In this document: positions 7,775 through 14,333 of the stretch, in pieces
Layout of the letters: each line of letters begins with the position of its first letter
Position numbering within the stretch: the first letter of the stretch is position 1
NCBI GenBank assembly: GCA_030040395.1
Contig: JASHTU010000185.1
Span: forward strand, 1 to 15,277
Length of the DNA: 15,277 bases
Origin: Acidobacteriaceae bacterium
Lineage (GTDB): Bacteria; Acidobacteriota; Terriglobia; Terriglobales; Acidobacteriaceae
Reading direction: 5' to 3'
Translations under genes and position numbers: made by a program
The notes under the pieces: generated by a model
Told to the model about the DNA's origin: nothing
Seen by the model: only the letters and a program-made list of their open reading frames with translations
The model's database searches: none

Positions 7775-8644
7775 TCATCGGTGGCACACCTCGCAACTGG
7801 TGAGATCTTTCGGCGTGCGGATTTTGTAGTGAACCAGCAGGAAGTGGCCTAACTGATCCTGGCTGGTAAATTCCTGGTATTTTGGCGGCGAGGGAACCGG
7901 AGCCGGAGGCGCCGCGCCCGCCTGCCCATGCGCCGGACTGGCTGGCAATTCCAGCCCCGCCATTTCCGCACTCGACCCACCCGGGTTCGGATTGCGGATG
8001 GTGCAGCTCACTTGCTGCCCGGTGGGAACGCCCATTTGGTCGGGCGTCGCGGCGCACCATACCGGCCGGTCCGGAGCCGGCTCTTCCCACACCATGTTGT
8101 AAATCTCGCTGGTGGGCCTCAGATTCTTCGCCGGGTTGCGATGGCAGTTCAGACACCACTCCATCTGCAGCGTGTTTTGCTCGTACATCAAAGGCATCTC
8201 ATCCACGCGGCCATGACAGGTCTCGCAGCCGATGCCCTTATTCACGTGAATCTCATGGTTGAAGTAAACATAGTCAGGCAGGTCGTGGACCTTGGTCCAG
8301 ACAATCGACTCCCGCGTGTACCAGCTGTTCCGCACCGGCTCCAGAAGCTGCGCGTCGGTCCAGATCTGCGCGTGGCAGTTCATACAGGTGCGGGTGGGGG
8401 GGATGCCGGCGTAGCTGGACTTCTCCACGGTGGTGTGGCAGTACTGGCATTGCAGCCCCAGTCCCTGCACGTGATGCTCGTGGCTGAAAGGCACAGGCTG
8501 GTCAGGCCGCTGGCCCTGCCGGGTCACCCAGGGAGAACGCTGCAGTTGGTCCAGCGTCACTCCCAGGGCAATCACAATCAGCCCCGTCAACACCAAGCTC
8601 ATACGAGCCAGTGCATTGGAGCTGCGGTCAAAGATTTGAGGCAT
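7775..8644 (-). CDS. actA: Alternative complex III subunit ActA (pentahaem cytochrome c)
   Basis: 289 residues with five haem-binding motifs: CQYCH (66-70), CMNCH (87-91), CETCH (140-144), CLNCH (164-168) and CEVCH (284-288, one residue from the C-terminus). An N-terminal hydrophobic segment (about 14-32, MSLVLTGLIVIALGV) has no clear cleavage site and is likely an uncleaved membrane anchor, as in known ActA. The protein faces the periplasm and passes electrons between ActB and the exit cytochrome. A Pro/Ala/Gly-rich stretch (about 218-256) separates haem motifs four and five by more than 110 residues. The ATG at 8644 is preceded by a modest AGCAGGG about 8 nt upstream. It is the first gene of the operon; the 5' side is a long spacer. 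Confidence 0.95.
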   Translation of the reverse strand: MPQIFDRSSNALARMSLVLTGLIVIALGVTLDQLQRSPWVTRQGQRPDQPVPFSHEHHVQGLGLQCQYCHTTVEKSSYAGIPPTRTCMNCHAQIWTDAQLLEPVRNSWYTRESIVWTKVHDLPDYVYFNHEIHVNKGIGCETCHGRVDEMPLMYEQNTLQMEWCLNCHRNPAKNLRPTSEIYNMVWEEPAPDRPVWCAATPDQMGVPTGQQVSCTIRNPNPGGSSAEMAGLELPASPAHGQAGAAPPAPVPSPPKYQEFTSQDQLGHFLLVHYKIRTPKDLTSCEVCHR

Positions 8645-8748
8645 GAATTGTACCCTGCTTGATTTTCGCGTCGAGATGCGCCCGCTGTGCCCGCGGTCAC
8701 AAGGTTATGTACAAAAATCTGTGTTGAGCAAAAAACTACTATAGGCCG

Positions 8749-8810
8749 GGAAGCCCGAAATTTCACTATATCAGTCCGACTTGGGCGTGCAAGGGCTTCC
8801 GTCCCGAAAT
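8749..8810. repeat. Inverted and direct repeats flanking the candidate ACIII promoter
   Basis: GGAAGCCC (8749-8756) and GGGCTTCC (8793-8800) form a perfect 8-bp inverted repeat around the candidate promoter. CCCGAAAT occurs as a direct repeat at 8754-8761 and 8803-8810, 49 bp apart. The arrangement could be paired operator half-sites or a stem; which one is not decided by the sequence. Confidence 0.45.
8765..8792 (-). promoter_or_regulatory. actA: Candidate promoter of the ACIII operon
   Basis: On the minus strand TTGCAC (8787-8792) and TATAGT (8765-8770) are separated by 16 bp. The -10 matches the consensus at 5 of 6, the -35 only at 3 of 6. It lies in the AT-rich part of the spacer, about 120 bp upstream of the actA ATG. 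Another possible -10 (TATAGT at about 8737-8742, next to GGCC) lies downstream, so the exact site is uncertain. Confidence 0.3.
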
Positions 8811-8899
8811 ACGGAAAAATCTCAGCGCAAATTGAAGCCTCTAACTCGCTGAAAAGGAATTGCTTGTGATTAGGATTGCGTTTGAATAACAAACCGCTC

Positions 8900-8926
8900 T
8901 TCTCTGGCGGCTCTCTCACCAGAGAA
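8900..8926. repeat. 8-bp perfect inverted repeat in the spacer
   Basis: TTCTCTGG (8900-8907) and CCAGAGAA (8919-8926) with an 11-nt loop. No U-run follows closely on either strand, so it is not a typical terminator. It could be an operator or part of the 5' region of an upstream-initiated ACIII transcript. Confidence 0.5.
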
Positions 8927-9305
8927 TAAAATCATGCAGACACCATATCACATCGGGTTCAGAGTTGGCACTCCCCTCCGATGATCGCCTTCCGGTTGCC
9001 GTCCGTAGGGGCTCGCGATGGGTCGAATGCGACGCGCCGCAATATAACCCAGCTGCCGAAAAAAATGGGAAACGGCGAAAGGTGTATATCGAAGCCGCGC
9101 ATTCAAATCCGCGGTCCCCAACAACAAGCCTTGGTCGTTGGCGGGATATCAAATTTGCCGAGGTACAGGATCTCCGGTTTCGCCGTAAGCACCTGACGAA
9201 AGATCGGTTCCGTGTCAGGCCGGCCGCAAGCCCTGAGTATGCGAGGCCCCGTCGGAGCATCGGACCTTGATTCCTCTTGGTCCTTTGGCGTCCACAAATT
9301 TTCCC

Positions 9306-9335
9306 TTGACCGGCTGGAGAAGGCAGCGAGAGAAT
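9306..9335 (+). promoter_or_regulatory. Weak candidate promoter of the beta-helix gene
   Basis: TTGACC (9306-9311, 5 of 6 to the -35 consensus) and GAGAAT (9330-9335, 4 of 6 to the -10 consensus) with an 18-bp spacer. The predicted transcript would start about 40 nt before the ATG at 9381. Confidence 0.25.
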
Positions 9336-9380
9336 TGGCTCTCCCCAGGTTAGGGCCTTCCCCTCAAAAAGGAGATTTCA

Positions 9381-10712
9381 ATGCAAGCGACTCGTTTTCG
9401 CCTTCTATCAGCGCTGTGTTGCGTGGTCCTGTTCGCAGTTTCCGCCCACATTGCGTCTGCCGCATCCCTCTGCGTGAATTCCGCCGGCTGGGGCGGTTGC
9501 TATACCACAATCAACGCTGCGGTAGGTCACGCCTCGGCATACGACACCATTCTGGTGGGGCCCGGCGTCTACAAGGAAGATGTAATCATCGGAATCCCGC
9601 TCTCGCTTCTTGGCGCAGGCGCCTCCCATACCGTCATCGACGCCACAGGGCTTGCGAACGGCGTGTTCATCGACGGCTTCGACAACCGCGGATTGAGTCA
9701 TGTGACGCTGTCGGGATTCACCGTGGAGAATGCCCAATGGGAGGGTGTCCTGGTCGTCTCCGCATCCGACGTTACCATCCGCGACAACAAGATCAGCAAC
9801 AACGATAAGGCGCCTACAGTGTTTACGGGCGACCCGAACGGATGCGCCGGCCAGCCGTCGTTCGAAATGGATGAGACCGGCGATTGCGGCGGCGGGCTGC
9901 ACCTGATGGGGGTGCGGGATTCGATCGTTTCGGGGAACACCATCACGGAAAACGACGACGGCATCCTGGTGAGCGATGAGACTGCGGCAAGCCACGATAT
10001 TCTCATCGAAGAGAACAGCGTCGTCAACAATCCGGGAGAGTGCGGTGTTGTTCTTGCGTCGCATCCGCCTGTGGGGATGGTCGGGTCGCCGCATAACGGC
10101 GATTTCCATATCACCGTGGAAGAAAATGACGTTGAAAACAACGGCGTCGAAGTGGGCGGCGCAGGGGTGGGGATATTCTCTGACGGAATCGGCCAGGGCC
10201 GGTCCTCAGACCATGTGGTCATCCGTAACAAACTGGTCGGCAACGGCATAGGCGGCGTGTCATTGCACACGCACGTAGGGCCCAGCTTCGGGTTGCCCGC
10301 CGACAATATGGATGGGAACCAGATCATCGGCAACTACATCGCCCGCAATCTGGCTGACACTGCAGACACCGCGACGCCGGGCCGCGTGGGAATCAACATC
10401 AACAGTGGTGGTGGCGGATCGCCGGTAAGGGGCACGATGATCACGCAAAACGTCATCACCGATGAGGACGTCGACGTTGCCGTGAACACGCCTGCTACCG
10501 TGAATGTTCACCTCAACGATCTTCTGGGCGGCAACGTCGGCGTGGAAAATGTGTGCGCCTTCGACAAGGCCTCATGCACCGGCGGGAGCAATGCCACGGA
10601 AAACTACTGGGGCTGCGCCTGGGGACCGGGCGGCCGCGGGTGCACGACGACGAGCGGCGCAAATATTGTTTCCACCCCCTGGCTGCCGGCGCCGGCCACG
10701 AACCGGAACTAA
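9381..10712 (+). CDS. Secreted right-handed parallel beta-helix protein
   Basis: 443 residues with an N-terminal signal peptide (hydrophobic core about 9-24, cleavage probably after AHIASA at 27), so exported. The mature part begins with a cysteine pair (C31, C40) and the motif DTILVGPGVYKEDVII. Many short beta-helix repeats of the PbH1/NosD type follow, recognisable by N-x-I and G-I/V-x-V steps (VTIRDNKISNND, SIVSGNTITENDDGILVS, NQIIGNYIARN). The C-terminus has ENYWGC...GPGGRGC (C412, C421). Such helices bind or cleave polysaccharides (pectate-lyase fold), but no catalytic set is recognisable, so no enzyme activity is claimed. Similar proteins with the N-terminal Cys pair and C-terminal WGC...GC are, from memory, common in Acidobacteriota. 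AAGGAG lies 6 nt before the ATG and fixes the start. It appears monocistronic. Confidence 0.85.
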   Translation: MQATRFRLLSALCCVVLFAVSAHIASAASLCVNSAGWGGCYTTINAAVGHASAYDTILVGPGVYKEDVIIGIPLSLLGAGASHTVIDATGLANGVFIDGFDNRGLSHVTLSGFTVENAQWEGVLVVSASDVTIRDNKISNNDKAPTVFTGDPNGCAGQPSFEMDETGDCGGGLHLMGVRDSIVSGNTITENDDGILVSDETAASHDILIEENSVVNNPGECGVVLASHPPVGMVGSPHNGDFHITVEENDVENNGVEVGGAGVGIFSDGIGQGRSSDHVVIRNKLVGNGIGGVSLHTHVGPSFGLPADNMDGNQIIGNYIARNLADTADTATPGRVGININSGGGGSPVRGTMITQNVITDEDVDVAVNTPATVNVHLNDLLGGNVGVENVCAFDKASCTGGSNATENYWGCAWGPGGRGCTTTSGANIVSTPWLPAPATNRN

Positions 10713-11268
10713 AAACTGGGACCATGAACAGTTCCAGCCGAATTCCGTCATCGGCCGGCAACACCTCCGCTCGTTTGCCCATCGGAGCGAACGCGCAAAA
10801 TGCTGAGGTTTCAGCTCGGCCGATGTCTCAGGCTACAGCGCCCTCCCATCGGTAAAGCGGCGCGAATCGAGGGCGCTTAGCGGCTTTTTCCTCAAGATGG
10901 GAAGGAAAAGCGTTCCAAGGCCAAGAAATCGCGTCCGCGGGGCGCAACACCGTCGCGGCGCTGGGCGCGCTGCGAATCCACCGCACGACGTTCTGGTTCG
11001 GCACCGCCGCCCGACACGCCCGTTCCAGCCCCCTCGGCCGCCAAGCGGACGGCTGCCTGCGAAGTCTCTATTATTGAATGTTTGCGGTGAACAGCCAGCA
11101 ACCGCGAGGGCAGAAGGTGCGATTAGTCTGCTCAACGCGCGCATCGGGTCAAGGGATCCAGCTCGCACAGCGGCAAAAACGCTGCGCTGCCACAGCAACC
11201 CAGATCCACAGCAATCCAGGTGTTGAGCACGGCAACGGCGCCGACAGAGGTCAGAGGGGTCCGGCTTC
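10713..11268. other. Convergent spacer between the beta-helix and J-domain genes
   Basis: 556 bp with no supported gene. It holds a candidate stem-loop with a T-run (10837-10889). A plus-strand frame without a start codon (10856-11077) includes RNTVAALGALRIHRTTFW, which faintly resembles a Fis-type DNA-binding helix-turn-helix. I treat this as too weak to call a pseudogene. The rest shows nothing recognisable. Confidence 0.55.
10837..10889 (+). terminator. Possible terminator after the beta-helix gene
   Basis: Perfect 9-bp inverted repeat AGCGCCCTC (10837-10845) / GAGGGCGCT (10869-10877) with a 23-nt loop, then TTTTT at 10885-10889. The long loop and the 7-nt gap between stem and T-run are atypical, and it sits 125 nt after the stop, so confidence is low. 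Confidence 0.35.
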
Positions 11269-11952
11269 TCAGCTGATACAGGAGGCTCTCCATCGCCCAG
11301 CCAGGCCCGTGCACAACAGCCGGTAAGCTTCGTTAATCGAAGCCATGCGATCGCTGGCCAGCTTCTGCTCGCGAGCCCCGCTCCGCGCCAGCCGATCGGG
11401 GTGATACCGGCTCGCCATCTTCCGATATGCAGCCCTGATCTGCTCTCGGGTATTCTCCGCCGCAACTCCCAGCACCCGGCACGCGGACTCAAGTGTCAGC
11501 GGGCAGACCATCTCCACCTCATCCGCCCCCTGCCAGTCTTCGCCTTCCTCGTCGCCAAGCCACCGCCGATCCGCCATTGATCCCTTCTCAGCGCGCGCCT
11601 CGCCAAGCGGCCATACCGCCTCAACTGAAGCCTCTACCCTGACGCCAAAGAACGGCGTGAAGGAAAAGTATGTGTCCCACGCAGGCATTTCGCGCCGGCG
11701 GCTCTTCACTTCCTCCTGGCGGCGCACAAAATTCTCCGCCGCCGCGGCAACACCCACGGTCCAGCTGTCGATAAAGAACTCCGAATCGGGCGCAGCTTCC
11801 TCGCCCAGAACCTGCTCAATCTGTGTCAGAAGCGGCGCAACAGTTCCCGCCCCACTCGGCTGAGTCACGGCCGCTCGAGGTTGAGCCTCCCGAACACCCC
11901 CATGCGACGCTTCCTCAGGCGACGTTTCGTTGATCAGCCAGAACGGATCCAC
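11269..11952 (-). CDS. J-domain protein with C-terminal J domain
   Basis: 227 residues from a GTG start; an in-frame TGA about 30 nt upstream leaves no alternative upstream start. The J domain occupies about 156-214, with the diagnostic HPD at 184-186 inside RAAYRKMASRYHPDRLAR and the helix IV motif ASINEAYRLL. J domains stimulate the ATPase of Hsp70/DnaK, so this is probably a cytoplasmic co-chaperone. The N-terminal 150 residues have no Gly/Phe region, zinc finger or DnaJ C-domain, so this is a class III (type C) J protein. This region contains an acidic stretch (WLGDEEGEDWQGADEVEM, about 131-148) and AWDTYFSFTPFFGV (91-104), which I do not recognise. No dnaK or grpE is nearby, so the client or partner cannot be read from context. 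The Shine-Dalgarno is weak. Confidence 0.8.
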   Translation of the reverse strand: MDPFWLINETSPEEASHGGVREAQPRAAVTQPSGAGTVAPLLTQIEQVLGEEAAPDSEFFIDSWTVGVAAAAENFVRRQEEVKSRRREMPAWDTYFSFTPFFGVRVEASVEAVWPLGEARAEKGSMADRRWLGDEEGEDWQGADEVEMVCPLTLESACRVLGVAAENTREQIRAAYRKMASRYHPDRLARSGAREQKLASDRMASINEAYRLLCTGLAGRWRASCIS

Positions 11953-12294
11953 GCCTGACTTATCGGCACGAAATGCGATTCATTCTATCCCCGCCCCTGC
12001 GCCGCCGTCAGCGCCTGATCACGGCTTCGACGCCTGGTTCGCAGTCTGGCTGAGATAACTGCGCTCCACTTGATTCTTCAATTGTTTGAAGAGGGTGAGC
12101 TCGGGCGGGTTGGGGTCATCGAGAAGGGGGTATGGACCGGAGACACGCCTGACAACAAATTGGACCGCAGCGCTATGGCCCTCGGAGGCGAACTCCCGCT
12201 CAACTCATCCACCACGCAATCGCGGGCCGTCGCGGCCGGAGTGGTAGACTTCGGGATGCGCAAAGAACAGCCTGGATTTGGAGGTATTTGATCG
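11953..12294. other. Divergent spacer between the J-domain and SGNH hydrolase genes
   Basis: 342 bp that must hold promoters for both divergent genes. For the minus strand, TAGAAT (11982-11987) is a possible -10 about 30 nt before the GTG, without a good -35. For the plus strand, CTGACA (12149-12154) and TATGGC (12174-12179) are a weak pair. An 18-bp palindrome at 12075-12092 is listed separately. A 73-codon frame with a TTG start (12070-12291) lacks a ribosome site and is not called. Confidence 0.5.
12075..12092. repeat. Palindromic element in the divergent spacer
   Basis: TCTTCAA-TTGT-TTGAAGA: perfect 7-bp arms with a 4-bp centre. The length and symmetry suit a dimeric regulator operator or a small hairpin. 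It is markedly more AT-rich than its surroundings. Confidence 0.55.
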
Positions 12295-13518
12295 ATGTTG
12301 AAGCGCTGGATCGGCCTGACTGCAATCTCTATTGGTTCGCTGGCGGCGAGCGCGCTTGGCGCCGCTCAATCGGCAAACCGCCCGCAATGGGTGGGCGCCT
12401 GGGCCGCCGCGCCCATGCTCGCCGGGAGCGGCTTTGACGCGCGTCCCTTCTCCGCCGTCACGCTGCGGGAGATCGCCCATATCTCCAACGGCGGCGCGCA
12501 GCTTCGCGTTCGTTTCACCAACGAGTTCGGCCTCGATCAGCTCCTGATTGACGACGCGCACGTGGCTTTGAGCGCCGGCGGCGGGCAAATCCAACCCGGA
12601 ACTGACCAGGAGCTCACCTTCGACGGCGCCAGGTCCGTGAGCATCCCGCCGGGAGCGGTCGTCTACTCCGATCCAGTGGCTCTAGCCGCGCCGCCACTCT
12701 CTGACGTGGCCGTAAGTTTTCATCTGCCCGCCCAGGTCATGCGCGCCGAGACGTACCATGCCTTTGCCGACCAGGACAACTTTGTCGCCGAGGGCGACCA
12801 GACCGGAGCCGCCGCGCTCTCCCAGCCCACGACCCTCGAATCCTGGTACTTTTTCGACGGCATCGATGTGCCTGCGGTCGAAGGATCGCGCGCCGTGGTG
12901 GCGTTTGGTGATTCCATTACCGATGGCGCTCACTCTACGCGCAACGGGAACGCCCGCTGGCCCGATGTGCTGGCTGCCCGCCTCAAGCAGGACCAAAGTC
13001 TTGATCATGTGGCAGTGCTCAATGAAGGCATTGGCGGCAACCGCGTCCTGAACGATGTCGCCGGGCCCAGCGCGCTGGCGCGGCTCGATCGCGACGTGCT
13101 GGCCCAGAATGGCGTCCGTTATCTGATCGTGCTCGAGAGCATTAACGACATCGGGCGCCTGGCCCATCTCACCGCGCCCCAAGACAACCTGACCGCGCAG
13201 CAACTCGAAGCCGGCCTCAAGGAGATGGCCGACGCCGCTCACGAACACGGCATCAAGGCCTATGGCGCCACCCTCACCCCCTACGGGGGCGCAAATTACT
13301 ACTCCGACAAGGGCGAACAGGTGCGCGAGGCAGTGAACGATTGGATTCGCACCAGCGGGACCTTCGATGGCGTCGTCGACTTCGACAAAATCACTCGCGA
13401 TCCCCAGGATCCCAACCGCTTCAACCCCCTCTACGACTCCGGCGATCATCTGCACCCCAGCGACGCCGGTTACAAAGCCATGGGCGACGGCATCGATCTC
13501 AAGCTCTTCAATCCGTAG
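12295..13518 (+). CDS. Secreted SGNH/GDSL-type esterase
   Basis: 407 residues with a signal peptide (about 1-25, hydrophobic ISIGSLAASALG). A beta-rich N-terminal part with WVGAWAAAP (32-40) and RVRFTNEFG (71-79) precedes the SGNH core. Catalytic blocks: GDSITDG with nucleophile S207 (block I), GIGGNR with G247/G248 (block II), ESINDIG with N284 (block III) and DHLHPSD with D384 and H387 (block V). This arrangement matches the XynE-like/acetyl-esterase group of SGNH hydrolases, which remove acyl groups from polysaccharides; the actual substrate is not evident. Block III has Ser282 where the family usually has Gly. GGAGG lies 10 nt before the ATG, and an in-frame TGA two codons upstream confirms the start. 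No carbohydrate-active neighbours are present apart from the beta-helix protein 1.6 kb away. Confidence 0.9.
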   Translation: MLKRWIGLTAISIGSLAASALGAAQSANRPQWVGAWAAAPMLAGSGFDARPFSAVTLREIAHISNGGAQLRVRFTNEFGLDQLLIDDAHVALSAGGGQIQPGTDQELTFDGARSVSIPPGAVVYSDPVALAAPPLSDVAVSFHLPAQVMRAETYHAFADQDNFVAEGDQTGAAALSQPTTLESWYFFDGIDVPAVEGSRAVVAFGDSITDGAHSTRNGNARWPDVLAARLKQDQSLDHVAVLNEGIGGNRVLNDVAGPSALARLDRDVLAQNGVRYLIVLESINDIGRLAHLTAPQDNLTAQQLEAGLKEMADAAHEHGIKAYGATLTPYGGANYYSDKGEQVREAVNDWIRTSGTFDGVVDFDKITRDPQDPNRFNPLYDSGDHLHPSDAGYKAMGDGIDLKLFNP

Positions 13519-13573
13519 AACCTTGGAGCGGCGCCGCAAAGCGTAGGCGTGGCCTAGGAGCGCCCTGAACCAA

Positions 13574-13608
13574 GAGCTGGGAGCCAGGAGCTAGGAGCTA
13601 AGAGCTGC
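13574..13608 (+). repeat. Tandem 7-bp repeat (GAGCTAG family)
   Basis: Five heptamers in direct tandem: GAGCTGG, GAGCCAG, GAGCTAG, GAGCTAA, GAGCTGC. It lies in the 163-bp spacer between the esterase and the zinc-ribbon gene. The core AGCTAG recurs at 14298-14318. Confidence 0.85.
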
Positions 13609-13681
13609 ACGCGGAACCCGGGGTCGCTCATTTGCGTAATAGGGTCAGAGTGGATGCCGCGGGCGTCCACGAGGAGACATT

Positions 13682-14185
13682 ATGTTTTGCAGCGCATGTG
13701 GTCAGCCATTGAGCCCGGGCCAGGCGCTCTGTTCGCAGTGCGGCCGGCCGGTTGCTCCCGTCGTTCCGCCGGTCCCAGGCCTCCAGTTTCAAGTCGAGAA
13801 TTATCGCGGCAAGGTGAGGGCCTTGGCCATTCTGTGGTTCGTCTACGCAGGTCTTTCGCTGCTGCTCGGGTTTACCGGGCTCGCCTTTGCGAGAGCCTTC
13901 TTCATGGGCGGATTCGGACCCTGGATGCATAGCCACGGTCCCGTGCCGCCGACATGGCTGTTTCCCGCCTTTCTGCATCTTGCCTGGGTGTTGGTGGTGC
14001 TCCGTGGAGCGCTGGCCGCCATAGCCGGCTGGGGCTTGATCGAATACTCGGGATGGGGAAGGATCCTCGCCATTGTGGCCGCCATCCTGAGCCTGCTCAG
14101 ATTCCCGCTCGGCACCGCGCTGGGCATCTGGACGCTGGTGATGCTGCTCGGCTACCGCAATTCGACGCTGTACGAGCAGTTGTGA
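13682..14185 (+). CDS. Zinc-ribbon membrane protein
   Basis: 167 residues. It starts with a compact zinc ribbon, CSAC (C3, C6) and CSQC (C17, C20), of the 'zinc-ribbon domain' type common at the N-termini of bacterial membrane proteins. A Pro/Val-rich linker (about 22-40) follows, then at least three hydrophobic segments: about 46-70, 93-120 and 125-158. The loop GGFGPWMHSHGPVPPTW contains two His residues. No catalytic motif is visible, and the function is unknown; the ribbon probably lies in the cytoplasm. GAGGAG precedes the ATG with about 7 nt spacing. The gene seems to stand alone, with heptamer repeats in the spacers on both sides. Confidence 0.75.
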   Translation: MFCSACGQPLSPGQALCSQCGRPVAPVVPPVPGLQFQVENYRGKVRALAILWFVYAGLSLLLGFTGLAFARAFFMGGFGPWMHSHGPVPPTWLFPAFLHLAWVLVVLRGALAAIAGWGLIEYSGWGRILAIVAAILSLLRFPLGTALGIWTLVMLLGYRNSTLYEQL

Positions 14186-14235
14186 AAGTACAGCTTTTAG
14201 TTTCCAGCTCGAACCCCAGGGCGCCCCGGATGCTC

Positions 14236-14242
14236 TTTTTTT
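14236..14242 (+). terminator. T-tract after the zinc-ribbon gene, doubtful terminator
   Basis: Seven T residues about 50 nt after the stop. The only structure upstream is the palindromic GGGCGCCC region, which cannot form a good hairpin directly before the tract. An inverted repeat GGACGC/GCGTCC (14254-14277) and another, GTCCTG/CAGGAC (14274-14295), lie just after it. Confidence 0.25.
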
Positions 14243-14297
14243 CCAGCGAAGCCGGACGCCTTCTGGGCGGCGCGTCCTGTATACGGGAGCAGGACAA

Positions 14298-14318
14298 AGC
14301 TAGCAGCTAGAAGCTTTC
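14298..14318 (+). repeat. Short heptamer run upstream of hemB
   Basis: AGCTAGC, AGCTAGA and AGCTTTC in direct tandem, two good copies and one decayed copy of the same 7-bp unit as at 13574-13608. A still weaker run with AGCT at 14-bp spacing is visible at about 14195-14215. It occupies the place where the hemB -35 region should be. Confidence 0.7.
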
Positions 14319-14321
14319 GTC

Positions 14322-14327
14322 TACAAT
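14322..14327 (+). promoter_or_regulatory. hemB: -10 box immediately upstream of hemB
   Basis: TACAAT (5 of 6 to the consensus) ends 6 nt before the hemB ATG, which puts the predicted transcription start at or next to the A of the ATG. No purine-rich Shine-Dalgarno is present. A matching -35 box is not seen. Confidence 0.5.
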
Positions 14328-14333
14328 CACGCT

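Larger units (their letters stand above)
8645..9380. other. Spacer between the ACIII operon and the divergent beta-helix gene
   Basis: 736 bp with no convincing gene. The part nearest actA (about 8700-8960) is clearly more AT-rich than the flanking coding DNA and holds the candidate ACIII promoter and two inverted repeats listed separately. The part from about 8960 to 9300 is GC-rich with short ORFs on both strands. One minus-strand frame (9103-9297, TTG start) reads fairly protein-like in its middle, IFRQVLTAKPEILYLGKFDI, but I recognise no family. A short inverted repeat CCGCG/CGCGG is at 9095-9114. No tRNA or mobile element was recognised. Confidence 0.6.

Noticed and set aside
7731..8159. 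N-terminal extension of actB to an upstream start (143 more codons)
   Set aside because: It would overlap actA in another frame for 385 bp, the extra peptide is low-complexity, and the ATG at 7730 has a good Shine-Dalgarno and gives the usual family length.
8599..8919. 106-codon minus-strand ORF upstream of and overlapping actA
   Set aside because: It runs through the AT-rich promoter region and overlaps the actA start in another frame, with no ribosome site or family resemblance.
9090..9120. tRNA T-arm-like sequence (CATTCAAATCC)
   Set aside because: The 5-bp T stem does not pair properly, and no D arm, anticodon arm or acceptor stem can be drawn around it.
9103..9297. 64-codon minus-strand ORF with TTG start
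   Set aside because: Central residues look protein-like and an AAGGG precedes the start, but there is no recognisable family and no conserved context. Kept only as a note in the spacer entry.
10856..11077. Possible remnant of a Fis-type helix-turn-helix (RNTVAALGALRIHRTTFW)
   Set aside because: The resemblance covers fewer than 20 residues, needs an uncertain alignment, and the frame has no start codon. A profile search of the 74-codon frame would settle it.
12070..12291. 73-codon plus-strand ORF ending just before the esterase
   Set aside because: TTG start inside the palindrome region, no Shine-Dalgarno, no recognisable family; probably the leader region of the esterase gene.
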